Shown piece by piece: positions 48,449 to 61,256 of a stretch of 64,000 nt of DNA (its first letter is position 1; each line of letters begins with the position of its first letter). Where the stretch lies: the NCBI RefSeq assembly GCF_028331445.1, contig NZ_JAQMHX010000007.1, forward strand, positions 124,001 through 188,000. Reading direction: 5' to 3'. Position numbers and translations under genes: made by a program. The notes beneath the pieces were generated by a model that saw only the letters and a list, made by a program, of their open reading frames with translations, was not told the DNA's origin and searched no databases. The stretch comes from Candidatus Phyllobacterium onerii (GTDB taxonomy: Bacteria > Pseudomonadota > Alphaproteobacteria > Rhizobiales > Rhizobiaceae).

Positions 48449-48833
48449 AACTTCAGTTCTCCATCTGCGCATTTGAACTCAAAATGCGAATCTATTCGGC
48501 GTTCTTTAACCACCAATACAATGGCGATACTGGCGAAATTTCAACCCACGCCCCAGAAAAACCGATGTTTTTCTGACCGAACCGGGCATCAGGACCATCA
48601 AAAAATAATGGAACTGACAATATCGCCACACCTACCAAACCTGCCTACGATCAGCCGAGACCGGCAGCATTAACCAATTCAATCATTTCAAGGTGAATAA
48701 AGTCTTATGCATTGCAGCAAACCATGATCGCTGCCACGCAGCATTGATGCGCGCTGGCACTGGCATTTCTTCCCCTTTTCCGCCATATAAGCCCTCTATC
48801 GACAGATGATGGCAATTATAGGCTGGCGAAGGC
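48449..48833. other. Divergent intergenic region omp19 / dapF
   Basis: 385 bases without a convincing gene. It should hold promoters for omp19 (minus) and dapF-mtaB-ftsY-yciB (plus). A stem CGCATTT / AAATGCG around a 7-base loop lies at 48468-48488, just upstream of the omp19 start. Nothing else stands out. Confidence 0.45.
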
Positions 48834-49727
48834 ATGGCGGCATACGCGCAATTTGCGAAGATGAACGGGCTTGGTAACGAAATTATCGTTGCCGATATGC
48901 GCGGGCGTGCGGACCGTATTGCGGCTGCGGCGGCCGTCGCGCTCGACCGGGATCCGGCGACCAAGTTCGACCAGATCATGGCCATTCACGCACCGAAAAC
49001 TGGCGGTACGGAAGCCTATATCGAGATCATCAATTCCGACGGCAGCGAAGCACAGGCCTGTGGCAACGGCATGCGCTGCGTGGTGCAGGCGCTGAGCTCC
49101 GAAACTGGCAAGCGTGAATTCACTTTCGAGACGATCGCCGGAATCCTGACCGCGCACGAGCATCCAGACGGGCAGATCTCCGTCGACATGGGCAAGCCGC
49201 GCTTCGATTGGCAGGACATTCCCCTCGCGGAACCGTTTCACGACACGCGTAGGATCGAATTGCAAATTGGACCGATCGATGCGCCGGTCTTGCATTCGCC
49301 ATCGGTCGCCAACATGGGCAATCCGCATGCGATCTTCTGGGTTGACCAGGATGTGTGGACCTACGATCTCGATCGGTTCGGGCCTCTCCTCGAAAACCAT
49401 CCGATCTTCCCGGAACGCGCCAATATCTCCATCGCGCACGTGACCAGCCGCAACGCCATTACCCTGCGTACGTGGGAACGCGGTGCCGGTTTGACCAAGG
49501 CTTGCGGTTCTGCCGCCTGCGCCGCTGGTGTTTCTGCCGCACGCACCGGCCGTACCGAAAGAATTGTAACGGTCACCGTGCCGGGCGGACCGCTGTTGAT
49601 CGAATGGCTTGAAAACGATCATGTGATTATGACCGGGCCTGCGGAATGGGAGTTTTCCGGATCTCTGGACCCCGCGACCGGAGCCTGGCACCGCGACGAG
49701 GTCAAATCCTCGCAGGGAGCGGCGTGA
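48834..49727 (+). CDS. dapF: Diaminopimelate epimerase
   Basis: 297 residues. Converts LL- to meso-diaminopimelate for lysine and peptidoglycan. [18 protein letters not shown] start; both catalytic Cys motifs are present, ACGNGMRCV near residue 77-85 and [12 protein letters not shown] near 223-234. Stop overlaps the mtaB start (TGATG). Confidence 0.97.
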   Translation: MAAYAQFAKMNGLGNEIIVADMRGRADRIAAAAAVALDRDPATKFDQIMAIHAPKTGGTEAYIEIINSDGSEAQACGNGMRCVVQALSSETGKREFTFETIAGILTAHEHPDGQISVDMGKPRFDWQDIPLAEPFHDTRRIELQIGPIDAPVLHSPSVANMGNPHAIFWVDQDVWTYDLDRFGPLLENHPIFPERANISIAHVTSRNAITLRTWERGAGLTKACGSAACAAGVSAARTGRTERIVTVTVPGGPLLIEWLENDHVIMTGPAEWEFSGSLDPATGAWHRDEVKSSQGAA

Positions 49728-51010
49728 TGGCTGTCGATGTCGTCACTTTCGGTTGCCGGCTCAATACCTACGAGTCGGAGGTAATGAAGCGCGAGGCTGA
49801 TGCGGCCGGACTTGGTACGCTGGAAGCCGGTGCGATAATTTTCAATACCTGCGCGGTTACCAGCGAAGCTGTGCGCCAGGCCCGGCAAGCCATCCGCAAG
49901 GCACGCCGGGATAATCCGCAAGCGCGCATTATCGTTACCGGTTGCGCCGCTCAAACAGGCGCAGATGAATTTGCCGCAATGGATGAAGTCGATCTCGTTC
50001 TCGGCAACGAGGAGAAGCTGAAATCCAACTCCTATCGCATGCTGCCGGATTTCGGCGTCAACCAGTTTGAAAAGGTGCGTGTCAACGACATCATGGAGGT
50101 GCGCGAGACCGCCTCGCACATGGTCGACGCCATCGAAGGACGTGCTCGTGCTTTTGTTCAGGTGCAGAACGGCTGCGATCACCGCTGCACATTTTGCATT
50201 ATCCCCTACGGCCGGGGTAACTCCCGCTCGGTACCGATGGGCGGTGTTGTCGAACAGGTCAAGCGGCTCGTCGGCAATGGTTATAACGAAGTGGTGCTGA
50301 CCGGCGTCGACATGACCAGCTATGGACCGGATCTTCCGGGAAACTTGCGGCTGGGCAAGCTGGTGAAGGCCGTACTGAAGGAAGTGCCGGACTTGCAGCG
50401 GCTGCGCCTTTCCTCCATCGACTCGATCGAAGCCGACGAAGACCTGATGGAAGCGCTGGCGACTGAAAAACGTATGATGCCGCATCTGCATCTATCGTTG
50501 CAGTCGGGCGACAACATGATCCTGAAACGCATGAAGCGCCGCCATCTGCGTGAAGATTCAATCGCGTTTTGCGAGAATGTCAGGAAGATCCGCCCGGATA
50601 TCGTTTTTGGTGCGGATATTATCGCCGGTTTCCCGACCGAGACCGACGAGATGTTCGAAAATTCCATCCGGATCGTTGAGGAGTGCGGCTTGACGCATCT
50701 GCACGTTTTTCCGTTCAGCCCGCGTGAAGGAACGCCCGCTGCGCGCATGCCGCAGCTTGATCGTCATGTCGTCAAGGCCCGCGCGGCAAGGCTGCGGGCT
50801 GCGGGCGATACGGCCTATCGCCGCCACTTGCAGAGTCTCGTCGGCACGGCGCAGAAAGTTCTCGTCGAACGTGAAGGCCTCGGCCGGACGGAGGGTTTCA
50901 CTCTCGTTGGTGTTGACGGCGGAACACCCGGCCATATCATCGAGCGCACGATCAACGGCCATGACAGTGACAAGCTGTTGGCTAATGATAGTGGCCGCCG
51001 CGCCGCATAA
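49727..51010 (+). CDS. mtaB: tRNA t6A37 methylthiotransferase MtaB
   Basis: 427 residues from [21 protein letters not shown]-terminal UPF0004 domain with cysteines in FGCRLN, FNTCAVT and VTGCAAQ (auxiliary cluster); radical SAM motif CDHRCTFCIIPYGRG near residues 150-165; no room for a long extra domain beyond the TRAM-like tail. Converts t6A to ms2t6A, acting after TsaD, also encoded here. Overlaps dapF by one base. Confidence 0.93.
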   Translation: MAVDVVTFGCRLNTYESEVMKREADAAGLGTLEAGAIIFNTCAVTSEAVRQARQAIRKARRDNPQARIIVTGCAAQTGADEFAAMDEVDLVLGNEEKLKSNSYRMLPDFGVNQFEKVRVNDIMEVRETASHMVDAIEGRARAFVQVQNGCDHRCTFCIIPYGRGNSRSVPMGGVVEQVKRLVGNGYNEVVLTGVDMTSYGPDLPGNLRLGKLVKAVLKEVPDLQRLRLSSIDSIEADEDLMEALATEKRMMPHLHLSLQSGDNMILKRMKRRHLREDSIAFCENVRKIRPDIVFGADIIAGFPTETDEMFENSIRIVEECGLTHLHVFPFSPREGTPAARMPQLDRHVVKARAARLRAAGDTAYRRHLQSLVGTAQKVLVEREGLGRTEGFTLVGVDGGTPGHIIERTINGHDSDKLLANDSGRRAA

Positions 51011-51033
51011 TCTTAATCAGCAAAGCAGTTTTC

Positions 51034-52455
51034 ATGGCTCTGGGTTTCATCAAGAAGATATTCTCCTTCGGCAAGAAGGAGGTCGAAGAGGTTCCGATTG
51101 AGAAGCCCTCAGGCGAGCTCGATCAGCTACCGACGGCTGAGCAGCTCTATGAGGATACAACGGCACAAGAAGCATTGAATGTGCCTGCGGAAACTATTCC
51201 TGCTGAAGCAGAACCAGTTGTTGAGGAACAGACGGTCGCCTTCGAAGAGACGGCGGCAGAACCTGAGTTAGTTCAAGACATCGAACCTGTCATTGTCGAA
51301 CAGACCGCGATTGAACCCTTGCCAGTCGATGAACTCATCGAAGCCACGGATGAGATTGAATCGCCAATGGGCGAGGTAGCGATCGAGCCGGTACCGATCC
51401 CCGCCCCCGAAGCTCCATTCGCCGAGGTCGCGGAGACGCCGGAGCCCGTCGTTGTACCCAAGCCCTCAAAAGTAACGGTTAGCAAAACGGTCGAGGAAAA
51501 GCAGGTCGAAGTACCGATTGTGGCAGAACCGGCGGTACGTCTTTCCTGGTTCGAGCGTCTGCGCAAAGGGCTGTTCCGTTCCTCCCAGCAACTCGGCGAT
51601 TCCATTGGCAGCATCTTCACCCGGCGCAAGCTGGACGAAGATACGTTGCAGGATCTGGAAGATGTGCTGATCCAGGCAGATCTCGGTATGGAGACCGCCA
51701 TCCGCATCACTGGGGCCTTGAGCGCGACGCGCTACGGCAAGGATATCAGCACGGAGGAAGTCCGCGCAATCATGGCAGCGGAAATCGAGAAGGTGCTCGG
51801 CCCGGTGGCGAGGCCGCTGGAGCTCGATCTCTCGCACAAGCCACACGTGATCCTCGTTGTAGGGGTCAATGGCACAGGCAAGACCACGACGATTGGCAAG
51901 CTTGCCGCCAAGCTTACGGCGGGCGGCCTTAACGTCATGCTCGCCGCAGGCGACACATTCAGGGCGGCCGCCATTGAACAGCTGCACATCTGGGGCAAGC
52001 GCACCGGCGCACCGGTCGTCTCCTCCAAGCTTGGCGCCGATGCGGCGGGCCTCGCCTTCGATGCGTGGAAACAGGCGAAAGAAGCCGGAAGCGACGTTCT
52101 GATCATCGACACAGCCGGCCGTCTGCAGAACCGGGCGGAACTGATGGACGAACTTGCGAAGATCGTTCGCGTGCTTGGCAAAAATGATCCGGAAGCGCCG
52201 CATACGGTGTTGCAGACGCTTGATGCGACGACAGGGCAGAATGCCCTCAATCAGGTCGAGATTTTCAAGAACATCGCCGGCGTCAATGGTCTCGTGATGA
52301 CAAAGCTAGACGGCACAGCACGCGGTGGCATTCTTGTCGCCATCTCTGCAAAACACAAATTGCCGGTCTATTTCATTGGGGTCGGCGAGCAGGTCGAAGA
52401 CCTTGAACCCTTCGCCGCAAGCGATTTTGCCAAAGCCATCGCAGGAGTTGCATGA
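51034..52455 (+). CDS. ftsY: Signal recognition particle receptor FtsY
   Basis: 473 residues. A long acidic, Glu/Pro/Ala-rich N-terminal A domain (about 1-165) mediates membrane contact; the NG domain follows, with G1 [15 protein letters not shown] near residues 277-291, [26 protein letters not shown] and [10 protein letters not shown]. Docks SRP-ribosome complexes at the membrane. The stop overlaps yciB by 4 bases. Confidence 0.97.
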   Translation: MALGFIKKIFSFGKKEVEEVPIEKPSGELDQLPTAEQLYEDTTAQEALNVPAETIPAEAEPVVEEQTVAFEETAAEPELVQDIEPVIVEQTAIEPLPVDELIEATDEIESPMGEVAIEPVPIPAPEAPFAEVAETPEPVVVPKPSKVTVSKTVEEKQVEVPIVAEPAVRLSWFERLRKGLFRSSQQLGDSIGSIFTRRKLDEDTLQDLEDVLIQADLGMETAIRITGALSATRYGKDISTEEVRAIMAAEIEKVLGPVARPLELDLSHKPHVILVVGVNGTGKTTTIGKLAAKLTAGGLNVMLAAGDTFRAAAIEQLHIWGKRTGAPVVSSKLGADAAGLAFDAWKQAKEAGSDVLIIDTAGRLQNRAELMDELAKIVRVLGKNDPEAPHTVLQTLDATTGQNALNQVEIFKNIAGVNGLVMTKLDGTARGGILVAISAKHKLPVYFIGVGEQVEDLEPFAASDFAKAIAGVA

Positions 52456-53135
52456 TGGAACAGCCCATATTCGAACGCGATCCATCTGATCCGGCAGCTA
52501 GAACCGATCCGGCGCGCAAGGAGATCAATCCGCTGCTCAAGCTGGTTCTGGAACTCGGCCCGCTGATGGTGTTCTTTTTCGCCAATGCGCGCGGCGAATG
52601 GTTGATCGAACGCTTTCCCGCGCTCTCCAATATTGGCGAGCCGATTTTCATCGCCACCGCCCTGTTCATGGCGGCAACGGCGGTTGCACTTGCGGCTTCC
52701 TGGATTCTGGTGCGCAGCCTGCCGATCATGCCGCTGATCTCCGGCATCGTCGTGCTGATCTTCGGTGCGCTGACGCTATGGCTCCACAATGAAACCTTCA
52801 TCAAGATGAAGCCGACCATCGTCAATGCATTGTTTGGGGTCATCCTGCTCGGCGGACTCTATTTCGGCAAATCCCTCCTCGGCTATGTTTTTGACAGTGC
52901 CTTCAAGCTGAATGCCGAGGGCTGGCGAAAGCTGACCATGCGCTGGGGGATCTTCTTCATTTTCCTCGCAGTACTGAATGAAGTTGTGTGGCGCAGCTTC
53001 TCGACCGATTTCTGGGTAGCGTTCAAGGTTTGGGGCACCATGCCGATCACGCTGCTCTTCACCTTTGCGCAGATGCCGCTCGTGATGAAATATTCTATCG
53101 AGCCTGCAGCCGAGAAAGCGTCGAGCAAAGACTAG
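52452..53135 (+). CDS. Septation protein A (YciB/IspZ family)
   Basis: 227 residues, about five to six membrane helices. Family stretches: [78 protein letters not shown] (two helices). Inner membrane protein linked to cell envelope and septum formation. Overlaps ftsY by 4 bases, an association common in Hyphomicrobiales. Confidence 0.93.
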   Translation: MMEQPIFERDPSDPAARTDPARKEINPLLKLVLELGPLMVFFFANARGEWLIERFPALSNIGEPIFIATALFMAATAVALAASWILVRSLPIMPLISGIVVLIFGALTLWLHNETFIKMKPTIVNALFGVILLGGLYFGKSLLGYVFDSAFKLNAEGWRKLTMRWGIFFIFLAVLNEVVWRSFSTDFWVAFKVWGTMPITLLFTFAQMPLVMKYSIEPAAEKASSKD

Positions 53136-53255
53136 TAAGACCGCCACAATCCGGCTGAAAAGGGTCATAATTTCCGCGTGATCACGACGAAATCCCGCCG
53201 TGATCCACGCTCAAGAATTGCGTTACCGGCAACGAATTCTCAGAAAGTGTGACCC

Positions 53256-53681
53256 ATGAAGACGGCTCTCATCGTAATGACCCTGATGGGTTGCGACTGC
53301 GATGCGAAAATCTGCGAATATATAAAAACAGCAGATGCCGGCTGGACCAGTATCGAACGATGCAGAGCGGACCAGGAGAACCAGATTCGTCAGAACACGA
53401 AGGTCGACTATCCGTTGATCACCGCGACATGTACCGTGAAATCTGCTCCTGAATCAGTGGTCGCCGGCAGGTCTTTTACGGTTCCTGAGCCCGCAGCGGA
53501 CCGGCCAATAGAAACGCTTGCACTTGGCACGCCTATCGCTACGCCGGTCACGGTCGCAACGAAAACGAAATTCGGCTATCGGATGATCACCGTTCCGCTT
53601 ACCCACGCCTATGACAGCACGGCGACGGCCGCAACAAGAGCCGCGGGCTGGGTACGGCGCTATGCCATGCTGGAAAACTGA
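53256..53681 (+). CDS. Small conserved protein of unknown function
   Basis: 141 residues, unrecognised family. MKTALIVMTLMGCDCDAKICEYI gives a short hydrophobic start with a Cys-rich stretch, and DYPLITATCTVKSA resembles small conserved rhizobial proteins in which Cys-Asp near residue 13-15 recurs. The hydrophobic start is too short for a confident signal peptide. It precedes convergent ccmG by 5 bases. Confidence 0.6.
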   Translation: MKTALIVMTLMGCDCDAKICEYIKTADAGWTSIERCRADQENQIRQNTKVDYPLITATCTVKSAPESVVAGRSFTVPEPAADRPIETLALGTPIATPVTVATKTKFGYRMITVPLTHAYDSTATAATRAAGWVRRYAMLEN

Positions 53682-53686
53682 AAGGC

Positions 53687-54286
53687 CTAATTCGCCTTTA
53701 GCGCTGCCTCGATGGCAGGCATAAGGTCGTCGCGGATCGAGTCTTCCGTCAAAGGTCCGACATGCTTGTAGGCGACGACGCCATCCTTGCCGACCAGGAA
53801 GGTTTCCGGCACGCCATAAACGCCCCACTCGATTGCGGCTCGGCCGTTCATGTCGGCTCCAATGGCGGCGTAGGGATTGCCGAGTTCGTCGAGGAAGCCA
53901 ACGACGTTCTCGTTTTTATCCTTGTAGTTCAGCCCGGTGAGCCGAAACCGCTTGTCTTCACCCAATTGCATGAGCAGCGGGTGTTCGACACGGCAGGGCA
54001 CACACCAGGAACCAAAAACATTGACGAGCGTGACCTGTCCCTTGAAGGCTGCCGGATCGAGCCCAGGAACCGGCTGGCCATCGTTTTGCAAGCCGCTCAC
54101 GGCAGGCAGCGACACGTTGGGAGCGGGTTTGCCAATCAGCGCCGACGGAATGACCGATTCATCGCGGCCCGACGCAAGCTGGAATGCGAAAACAGCGGCT
54201 AGGGCGGCAAACAGGATAAGTGGCAGAAAGACAAAGAACAGGCTGCGCTTTCGTGGAGCCTTTTCGACTTGCTCCTGCCCCGTCAC
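53687..54286 (-). CDS. ccmG: Thiol:disulfide interchange protein CcmG/DsbE
   Basis: 199 residues with a GTG start overlapping the ccmD stop (GTGA). One N-terminal membrane anchor (about 16-36, FFVFLPLILFAALAAVFAF) and a periplasmic thioredoxin domain with WCVPC active site in NVFGSWCVPCRVEHP and the cis-Pro in YGVPETFLVGKDG. Reduces apocytochrome c haem-binding cysteines. Last gene of ccmABCDG. Confidence 0.95.
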   Translation of the reverse strand: MTGQEQVEKAPRKRSLFFVFLPLILFAALAAVFAFQLASGRDESVIPSALIGKPAPNVSLPAVSGLQNDGQPVPGLDPAAFKGQVTLVNVFGSWCVPCRVEHPLLMQLGEDKRFRLTGLNYKDKNENVVGFLDELGNPYAAIGADMNGRAAIEWGVYGVPETFLVGKDGVVAYKHVGPLTEDSIRDDLMPAIEAALKAN

Positions 54287-54456
54287 GATGCGTTATCCAT
54301 CTTCGTCTCGGATCTGCGCCGTACCCCGCGTGATTCCAGCTCCTGCAGCGCCTGACGCTGGCTGCGTTGATCGATGAAAATCCATCCGATCAAGGCAGCA
54401 AGGACAATGATGGCAGCGCCATAGGAGGCAAGCACGAAACCGGTATGGCCCATCAT
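54283..54456 (-). CDS. ccmD: Haem exporter protein CcmD
   Basis: 57 residues, read directly from the minus strand: ATG at 54456, stop at 54283-54285. Starts MMGHTGFVLASYGAAIIVLA, one transmembrane helix (about 8-28) followed by DQRSQRQALQELESRGVRRR, the usual charged tail. It overlaps both ccmC (ATGA) and ccmG. CcmD holds CcmABC with CcmE during haem transfer. Confidence 0.93.
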   Translation of the reverse strand: MMGHTGFVLASYGAAIIVLAALIGWIFIDQRSQRQALQELESRGVRRRSETKMDNAS

Positions 54457-55223
54457 GACACTGTCCCCCGGTCGGCGCTGCGGGCAGCAACGCGGCGCAT
54501 CGCCGTGACGCGGCGACGCCAGATTTCGTTGCGCATCGCCATCATGTGCAACGTAAAAAATAGCAGGGTGAAACCGATTGCCATGACCAGCAACGGCTTA
54601 AGATAAGACGGGTCGAGGGTTGAGCCACCCATGCGGAGCACTGACGCAGGCTGATGCAGCGTGTTCCACCAATCGACCGAAAACTTGATGATCGGAATAT
54701 TGATGAAGCCGACAAGAGTGAGGATAGCCGTGGCCTTTGCCGATTTTGCCGGATCATCCATGGCGCGGGTTAGCGCGATGATCCCGAGGTACATCAGAAA
54801 CAGGACAAAAACCGAGGTGAGTCGTGCATCCCAGACCCACCACGTGCCCCACATCGGCTTACCCCAAAGCGAGCCGGTGATCAGCGCCAAGGCAGTGAAG
54901 ACAGCCCCGATCGGCGCAGCAGCCTTGGCGGAAACATCGGCCAGCGGGTGGCGCCATACCAGTGTTCCGAGCGCCGCAATGCTCATGATCGTGTAACACA
55001 TCATCGAGAGCCAGGCGAAAGGCACGTGGATGAACATGATCTTGACAGTCGAGCCTTGCTGGTAATCGTCGGGCGCGTTCATCGACATCCAGAAGCCGAT
55101 GGCCAGCACAAGCGCGGTAAGGCCGCCCAGCCACGGCAGAATGCCGCCTGCCAGGCTCAAAAACCGCGTAGGGTTAGCCAGGTCGATCCATCGTCCGGTC
55201 TTGGATACTGCGTCACTCATCAC
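54453..55223 (-). CDS. ccmC: Haem exporter protein CcmC
   Basis: 256 residues, six membrane helices. Carries the tryptophan-rich motif WGKPMWGTWWVWDARLTS that binds haem and the flanking conserved His residues (HVPFAW and TLHQPAS). Loads haem onto CcmE in cytochrome c maturation system I. Either of two adjacent Met codons (55223 or 55220) could be the start. Confidence 0.96.
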   Translation of the reverse strand: MMSDAVSKTGRWIDLANPTRFLSLAGGILPWLGGLTALVLAIGFWMSMNAPDDYQQGSTVKIMFIHVPFAWLSMMCYTIMSIAALGTLVWRHPLADVSAKAAAPIGAVFTALALITGSLWGKPMWGTWWVWDARLTSVFVLFLMYLGIIALTRAMDDPAKSAKATAILTLVGFINIPIIKFSVDWWNTLHQPASVLRMGGSTLDPSYLKPLLVMAIGFTLLFFTLHMMAMRNEIWRRRVTAMRRVAARSADRGTVS

Positions 55224-55267
55224 ATACTCTTAGCTTTCTGATGCCCGTTTCGCAATTCATCACGCCG

Positions 55268-55933
55268 TCAATCGGCTGAAGACTTCAACGCTGCGGCGGC
55301 GGCTATCGGTCCCAGCACTGCAAAAAACAGCGTAATCGCAGCAAGAATAAGGAACGGTGCCAGAAACGGTGCCGGATCTTCAACTGCGCCATAGGACGCA
55401 GACACGCCGAAAATCAGCACCGGTATCGTCAGCGGCAGGATGATCACAGAAACCAGAAGACCGCCGCGGGGCAACGAAACCGCCACCGCAGCGCCCACAG
55501 CACCGATCAGCGTTATCGCCGGCGTGCCAACCAGAAGGGTCAAGGCGGTTGCACCAATGGCCGCAGGTTCCATGTTCATGAAAAGCCCAAGCAGCGGCGA
55601 GGCAATGACCAATGGCAAGACGCTTACTGTCCAATGCGCCAGACATTTGACGAGGATTGTAAGGGGAAGCATGTGCCGGTCCGACGCCATGATCAAGAGA
55701 TCGAGCGAGCCATCATCACGATCCGCCTGAAACAGGCGGTCTAGGCCAAGCAAGGTCGCAAGCAGCGCTCCGATCCACAACATGGCCGCACCGATGCGGG
55801 AAAGCAGCTTCAGATCGGGGCCCACGCCAAAGGGAACGACGGCAATTACAGCCAGAAAGAACAGGATGCCAACCAATGCACCGCCACCAGCGCGCAGGCC
55901 CAGTCGAACGTCGCGAAGGAACAATGCGCCCAT
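55268..55933 (-). CDS. ccmB: Haem exporter protein CcmB
   Basis: 221 residues with six membrane helices. Family stretches: FLRDVRLGLRAGGGALVGILFF, DRDDGSLDLLIMA, LPLVIASPLLGLFMN. Membrane partner of the CcmA ATPase that releases holo-CcmE. The start overlaps the ccmA stop by one base; 44 bases separate it from ccmC. Confidence 0.95.
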   Translation of the reverse strand: MGALFLRDVRLGLRAGGGALVGILFFLAVIAVVPFGVGPDLKLLSRIGAAMLWIGALLATLLGLDRLFQADRDDGSLDLLIMASDRHMLPLTILVKCLAHWTVSVLPLVIASPLLGLFMNMEPAAIGATALTLLVGTPAITLIGAVGAAVAVSLPRGGLLVSVIILPLTIPVLIFGVSASYGAVEDPAPFLAPFLILAAITLFFAVLGPIAAAAALKSSAD

Positions 55934-56541
55934 TATGCGGCTCCTCCCAGGGCCAATTCCTTCGATCCCTCGAGCCCCAGCGGCAAATGGGTCGCTGCAA
56001 CTATAATTCCGCCGCCTGTCAGGTGTCCGCGCATAAGTCCGGCGAATTGCGTCTCAGATGCTTTGTCGAGCCCGGCGGTTGGCTCATCCAGAAGCCACAC
56101 CGGCCGATCGCTGACAAGAAGCCGGGCGATGCTCACGCGGCGTTTTTGTCCGGTCGAAAGATAGCCGAAAGGCAGGTGACCAATTTCACCTAGACTGACG
56201 CATTCGAGTGCTTCCTCAATCGAACATTGACCGCGTCCGTGGAACGATTGCCAAAAATGCAGGTTTTCATCGACGCTTAGGACCGACTTCATGGCATTGA
56301 GGTGGCCAAGATAATGAGCGGCCGCGGCGAGCCCCTCAAACGCGGCCGGCGCACCCTCGAGCCGAAGCATTCCTTCCACTTGGGAAAGCAGACCTGCGAT
56401 AATTCGAAGCAGGGTCGATTTACCTGAACCATTGGGCCCGGTCACTATAAGAGCTTCACCGGAGGAAACAGCAAAGTGAAGACCGGAAAACAACAGTTCT
56501 CCTCCCCGTTCACCACCCAAATTCTCGGCGATTAACCGCAT
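55933..56541 (-). CDS. ccmA: Cytochrome c biogenesis ATP-binding protein CcmA
   Basis: 202 residues from the ATG at 56541 (MRLIAENLGGERGGE). ABC ATPase: Walker A VTGPNGSGKSTLLR near 35-48, signature YLSTGQKRRVSIARLL, Walker B VWLLDEPTAGLDK, His loop ATHLPLGL. Powers CcmB/C/D. First gene of the ccm operon, divergent from acnA across a 288-base gap that must hold both promoters. Confidence 0.95.
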   Translation of the reverse strand: MRLIAENLGGERGGELLFSGLHFAVSSGEALIVTGPNGSGKSTLLRIIAGLLSQVEGMLRLEGAPAAFEGLAAAAHYLGHLNAMKSVLSVDENLHFWQSFHGRGQCSIEEALECVSLGEIGHLPFGYLSTGQKRRVSIARLLVSDRPVWLLDEPTAGLDKASETQFAGLMRGHLTGGGIIVAATHLPLGLEGSKELALGGAA

Positions 56542-56829
56542 GACCGATCCGCTTTTTGGCACTTGTGAAACGCCACGTGATTATTTCGACGCAGCACACA
56601 ATTTAGACTAATTCCGGTCTGGCACAGATCAGCGAAAAACTCTATATAGCTCACAACCATGCCAGCGGTCGGCATGGAAACCATTTTGGCCGATCTCGAT
56701 ACGGGTTCTGTTTGAATCTGTTGCGGGACGGACAGCGGAAATGACTGCACCCGCACCTTAGCGCGTCCTTGAAACGCGGCAAAGGCGTTCGTCCCGGGTT
56801 TAGGCCTCAGCATAAGGACGAACGCAACA

Positions 56830-59517
<2,688 letters not shown>

Positions 59518-59703
59518 TTGCTCAAAAATATTGTGAAACGAATGGTCGCCGGGAAACCGGCGGCCTTCGATTTAAGGGCAAGACGAAACGTGATCGAATT
59601 CACCTCAAAGTGACTTCCTGTTGAAACGATCGGCTCCTATCAATCTTGTGACAATTGAACTGACAAATAAGAACTAAGAAAACCCGGGAAGAAAATAGCT
59701 ACC

Positions 59704-60477
59704 TTGTCCCTGCGCACCCTATCCAGACGCATTGTAATCGGCGCACCGTTCGTAGCGGCAGTGGCTTATGTGCTGCCTGTCTGTGCGGAGGAGTCTGGCG
59801 GGAAACCAGAGGGTGTCGTCGAGCTCTATACCTCTCAAGGCTGCGGTTCATGCCCCCCTGCGGATGCGGTGCTGAAGTCGCTTGCGACGGAAGGAAAGGT
59901 TGTCGCGCTGGCCTTCCACGTGGATTATTGGGACTACCGCGGCTGGACGGACAGCCTTGCTGTACCCGAAAACACCGACCGTCAGAATGCCTATCGTACC
60001 GCTCTGGGATTGAACGGTATTTATACGCCGCAGGTGATCCTCAATGGCCGTGAGCATATGAACGGTCAGGATGGCCAGAAAATTCGCAGGCGTATCGCAG
60101 AAACGCGCAACACGCCGACTGGACTCACCATCCCCGTTTCCATCGAAAAGACCGCACGGGACCGGCTATTGATCGACATAGGTTCCGGTCCATCCGCGAC
60201 CAACCCGGTTCGGGTTCTGCTGGCCTATTTCAATCGTGAGAGCATCATCGCCATTCCCGATGGAGAGAATGTCGGACGCAAGGTCAGTTACGCCAATAGT
60301 GTGCGCGCGATGGAGACGGTTGGCATGTGGGATGGAGCGGCGCAGAAGATCGAAATCCCGCTAAGCGAGATCGCCAGCAAGAAAGCGTCCGGTTGCGCGG
60401 TGCTGCTGCAGGAGATGCTGGGTGAGGGCAAGCCAGGTCCCATTATCGGCGCCTCGATTATGGCCGCGAAACCTTAG
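59704..60477 (+). CDS. DUF1223 secreted thioredoxin-like protein
   Basis: 257 residues with a TTG start; an in-frame stop lies 33 bases upstream and no ATG is better, with GGGAAGAAA just before it. Signal peptide about 1-27 (IVIGAPFVAAVAYVLPVCA). The family-defining redox motif YTSQGCGSCPPAD (CxxC) follows, then FHVDYWDYRGWTD and YTPQVILNGREH. Thioredoxin-like fold; probably an oxidoreductase of the periplasm, substrate unknown. Confidence 0.88.
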   Translation: MSLRTLSRRIVIGAPFVAAVAYVLPVCAEESGGKPEGVVELYTSQGCGSCPPADAVLKSLATEGKVVALAFHVDYWDYRGWTDSLAVPENTDRQNAYRTALGLNGIYTPQVILNGREHMNGQDGQKIRRRIAETRNTPTGLTIPVSIEKTARDRLLIDIGSGPSATNPVRVLLAYFNRESIIAIPDGENVGRKVSYANSVRAMETVGMWDGAAQKIEIPLSEIASKKASGCAVLLQEMLGEGKPGPIIGASIMAAKP

Positions 60478-60881
60478 CGCATCGGGCGGTAAGACACGCT
60501 CTACCCACATAGAAAAACAGGCCGGATAAATCCGGCCTGAGTATTGGGGCATGTTGCTAGGGAGACTGTCGGCTCAACTCGGGCAACCCGTTGGGCGGGG
60601 GGCTTGGGGTATCGAGCTGCTTCAAGAACGAACCGGTCTCGGACAACATGCAATTGATGTTGGGTGTCGAATCCGGCGGCATTGCGAACAGATAATGGCG
60701 AGAATGTGTCAGCCCATCACCATTCGATTCACAGCGTATTGCTTTGTGAGAAAGCCACCAAAACAGTTCGTAAGCCAGCGATATTGAACTGCTGTCATCA
60801 CTCCGGGCTTGTAAATTGATGCGGATCAGGCCACCTTTATGTCATCCACGTGACACAACAGTTCTCAAAGGCGGTTGATTG
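60478..60881. other. Intergenic gap between DUF1223 and DUF2794 genes
   Basis: About 400 bases. A perfect hairpin CAGGCCGG ATAAAT CCGGCCTG lies at 60518-60539 and has an A-run on its left (T-tract on the minus strand). A 78-codon open frame at 60551-60787 lacks an SD and recognisable content and is probably not a gene. I see no RNA gene here, but a small RNA cannot be excluded. Confidence 0.45.
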
Positions 60882-61253
60882 ATGGACAGCAATGCAGGTG
60901 GCGACGAATCGCAACAGCAGGCTAAACTTATCTCCCTTACCCGTAACAACGATTTGCCCGTAACCTTCAACCGGCGCGAACTCGATCAGATCCTGCGAAT
61001 ATATGGTTTCATGGTGTCAGCCGGTGAATGGCGGGACTACGCCATCGATCATTTGATGGACCGGGCAGTTTTCTCGGTCTTCCGGCGAACCAGTGAAGTA
61101 CCAATGTTCCGGATAGAGAAAAATCCAAGGCTCGCACGCAAGCAAGGCGCCTACAGCGTCATTGCCGCCAGTGGCCTCATTCTCAAGCGCGGCCAGGAAC
61201 TCGATCGGGTACTCAGGATCTTCGACAAGAGCCTGAGCGTCGTACGGAGTTAG
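60882..61253 (+). CDS. DUF2794 domain-containing protein
   Basis: 123 residues from MDSNAGGDESQQQAK. Small alphaproteobacterial protein of the DUF2794 family: VTFNRRELDQILRIYGFMVSAGEWRDYAIDHL, here as two helices, FSVFRRTSEVPMFRIEKNP, ILKRGQELDRVLRIFDKSL. No function is known. Convergent with the acetyltransferase gene (3 bases between stops). Confidence 0.88.
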   Translation: MDSNAGGDESQQQAKLISLTRNNDLPVTFNRRELDQILRIYGFMVSAGEWRDYAIDHLMDRAVFSVFRRTSEVPMFRIEKNPRLARKQGAYSVIAASGLILKRGQELDRVLRIFDKSLSVVRS

Positions 61254-61256
61254 CGC

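Noticed and set aside
60551..60787. A 78-codon plus-strand open frame
   Set aside because: No Shine-Dalgarno, no recognisable composition or domain, located beyond a hairpin; probably chance.
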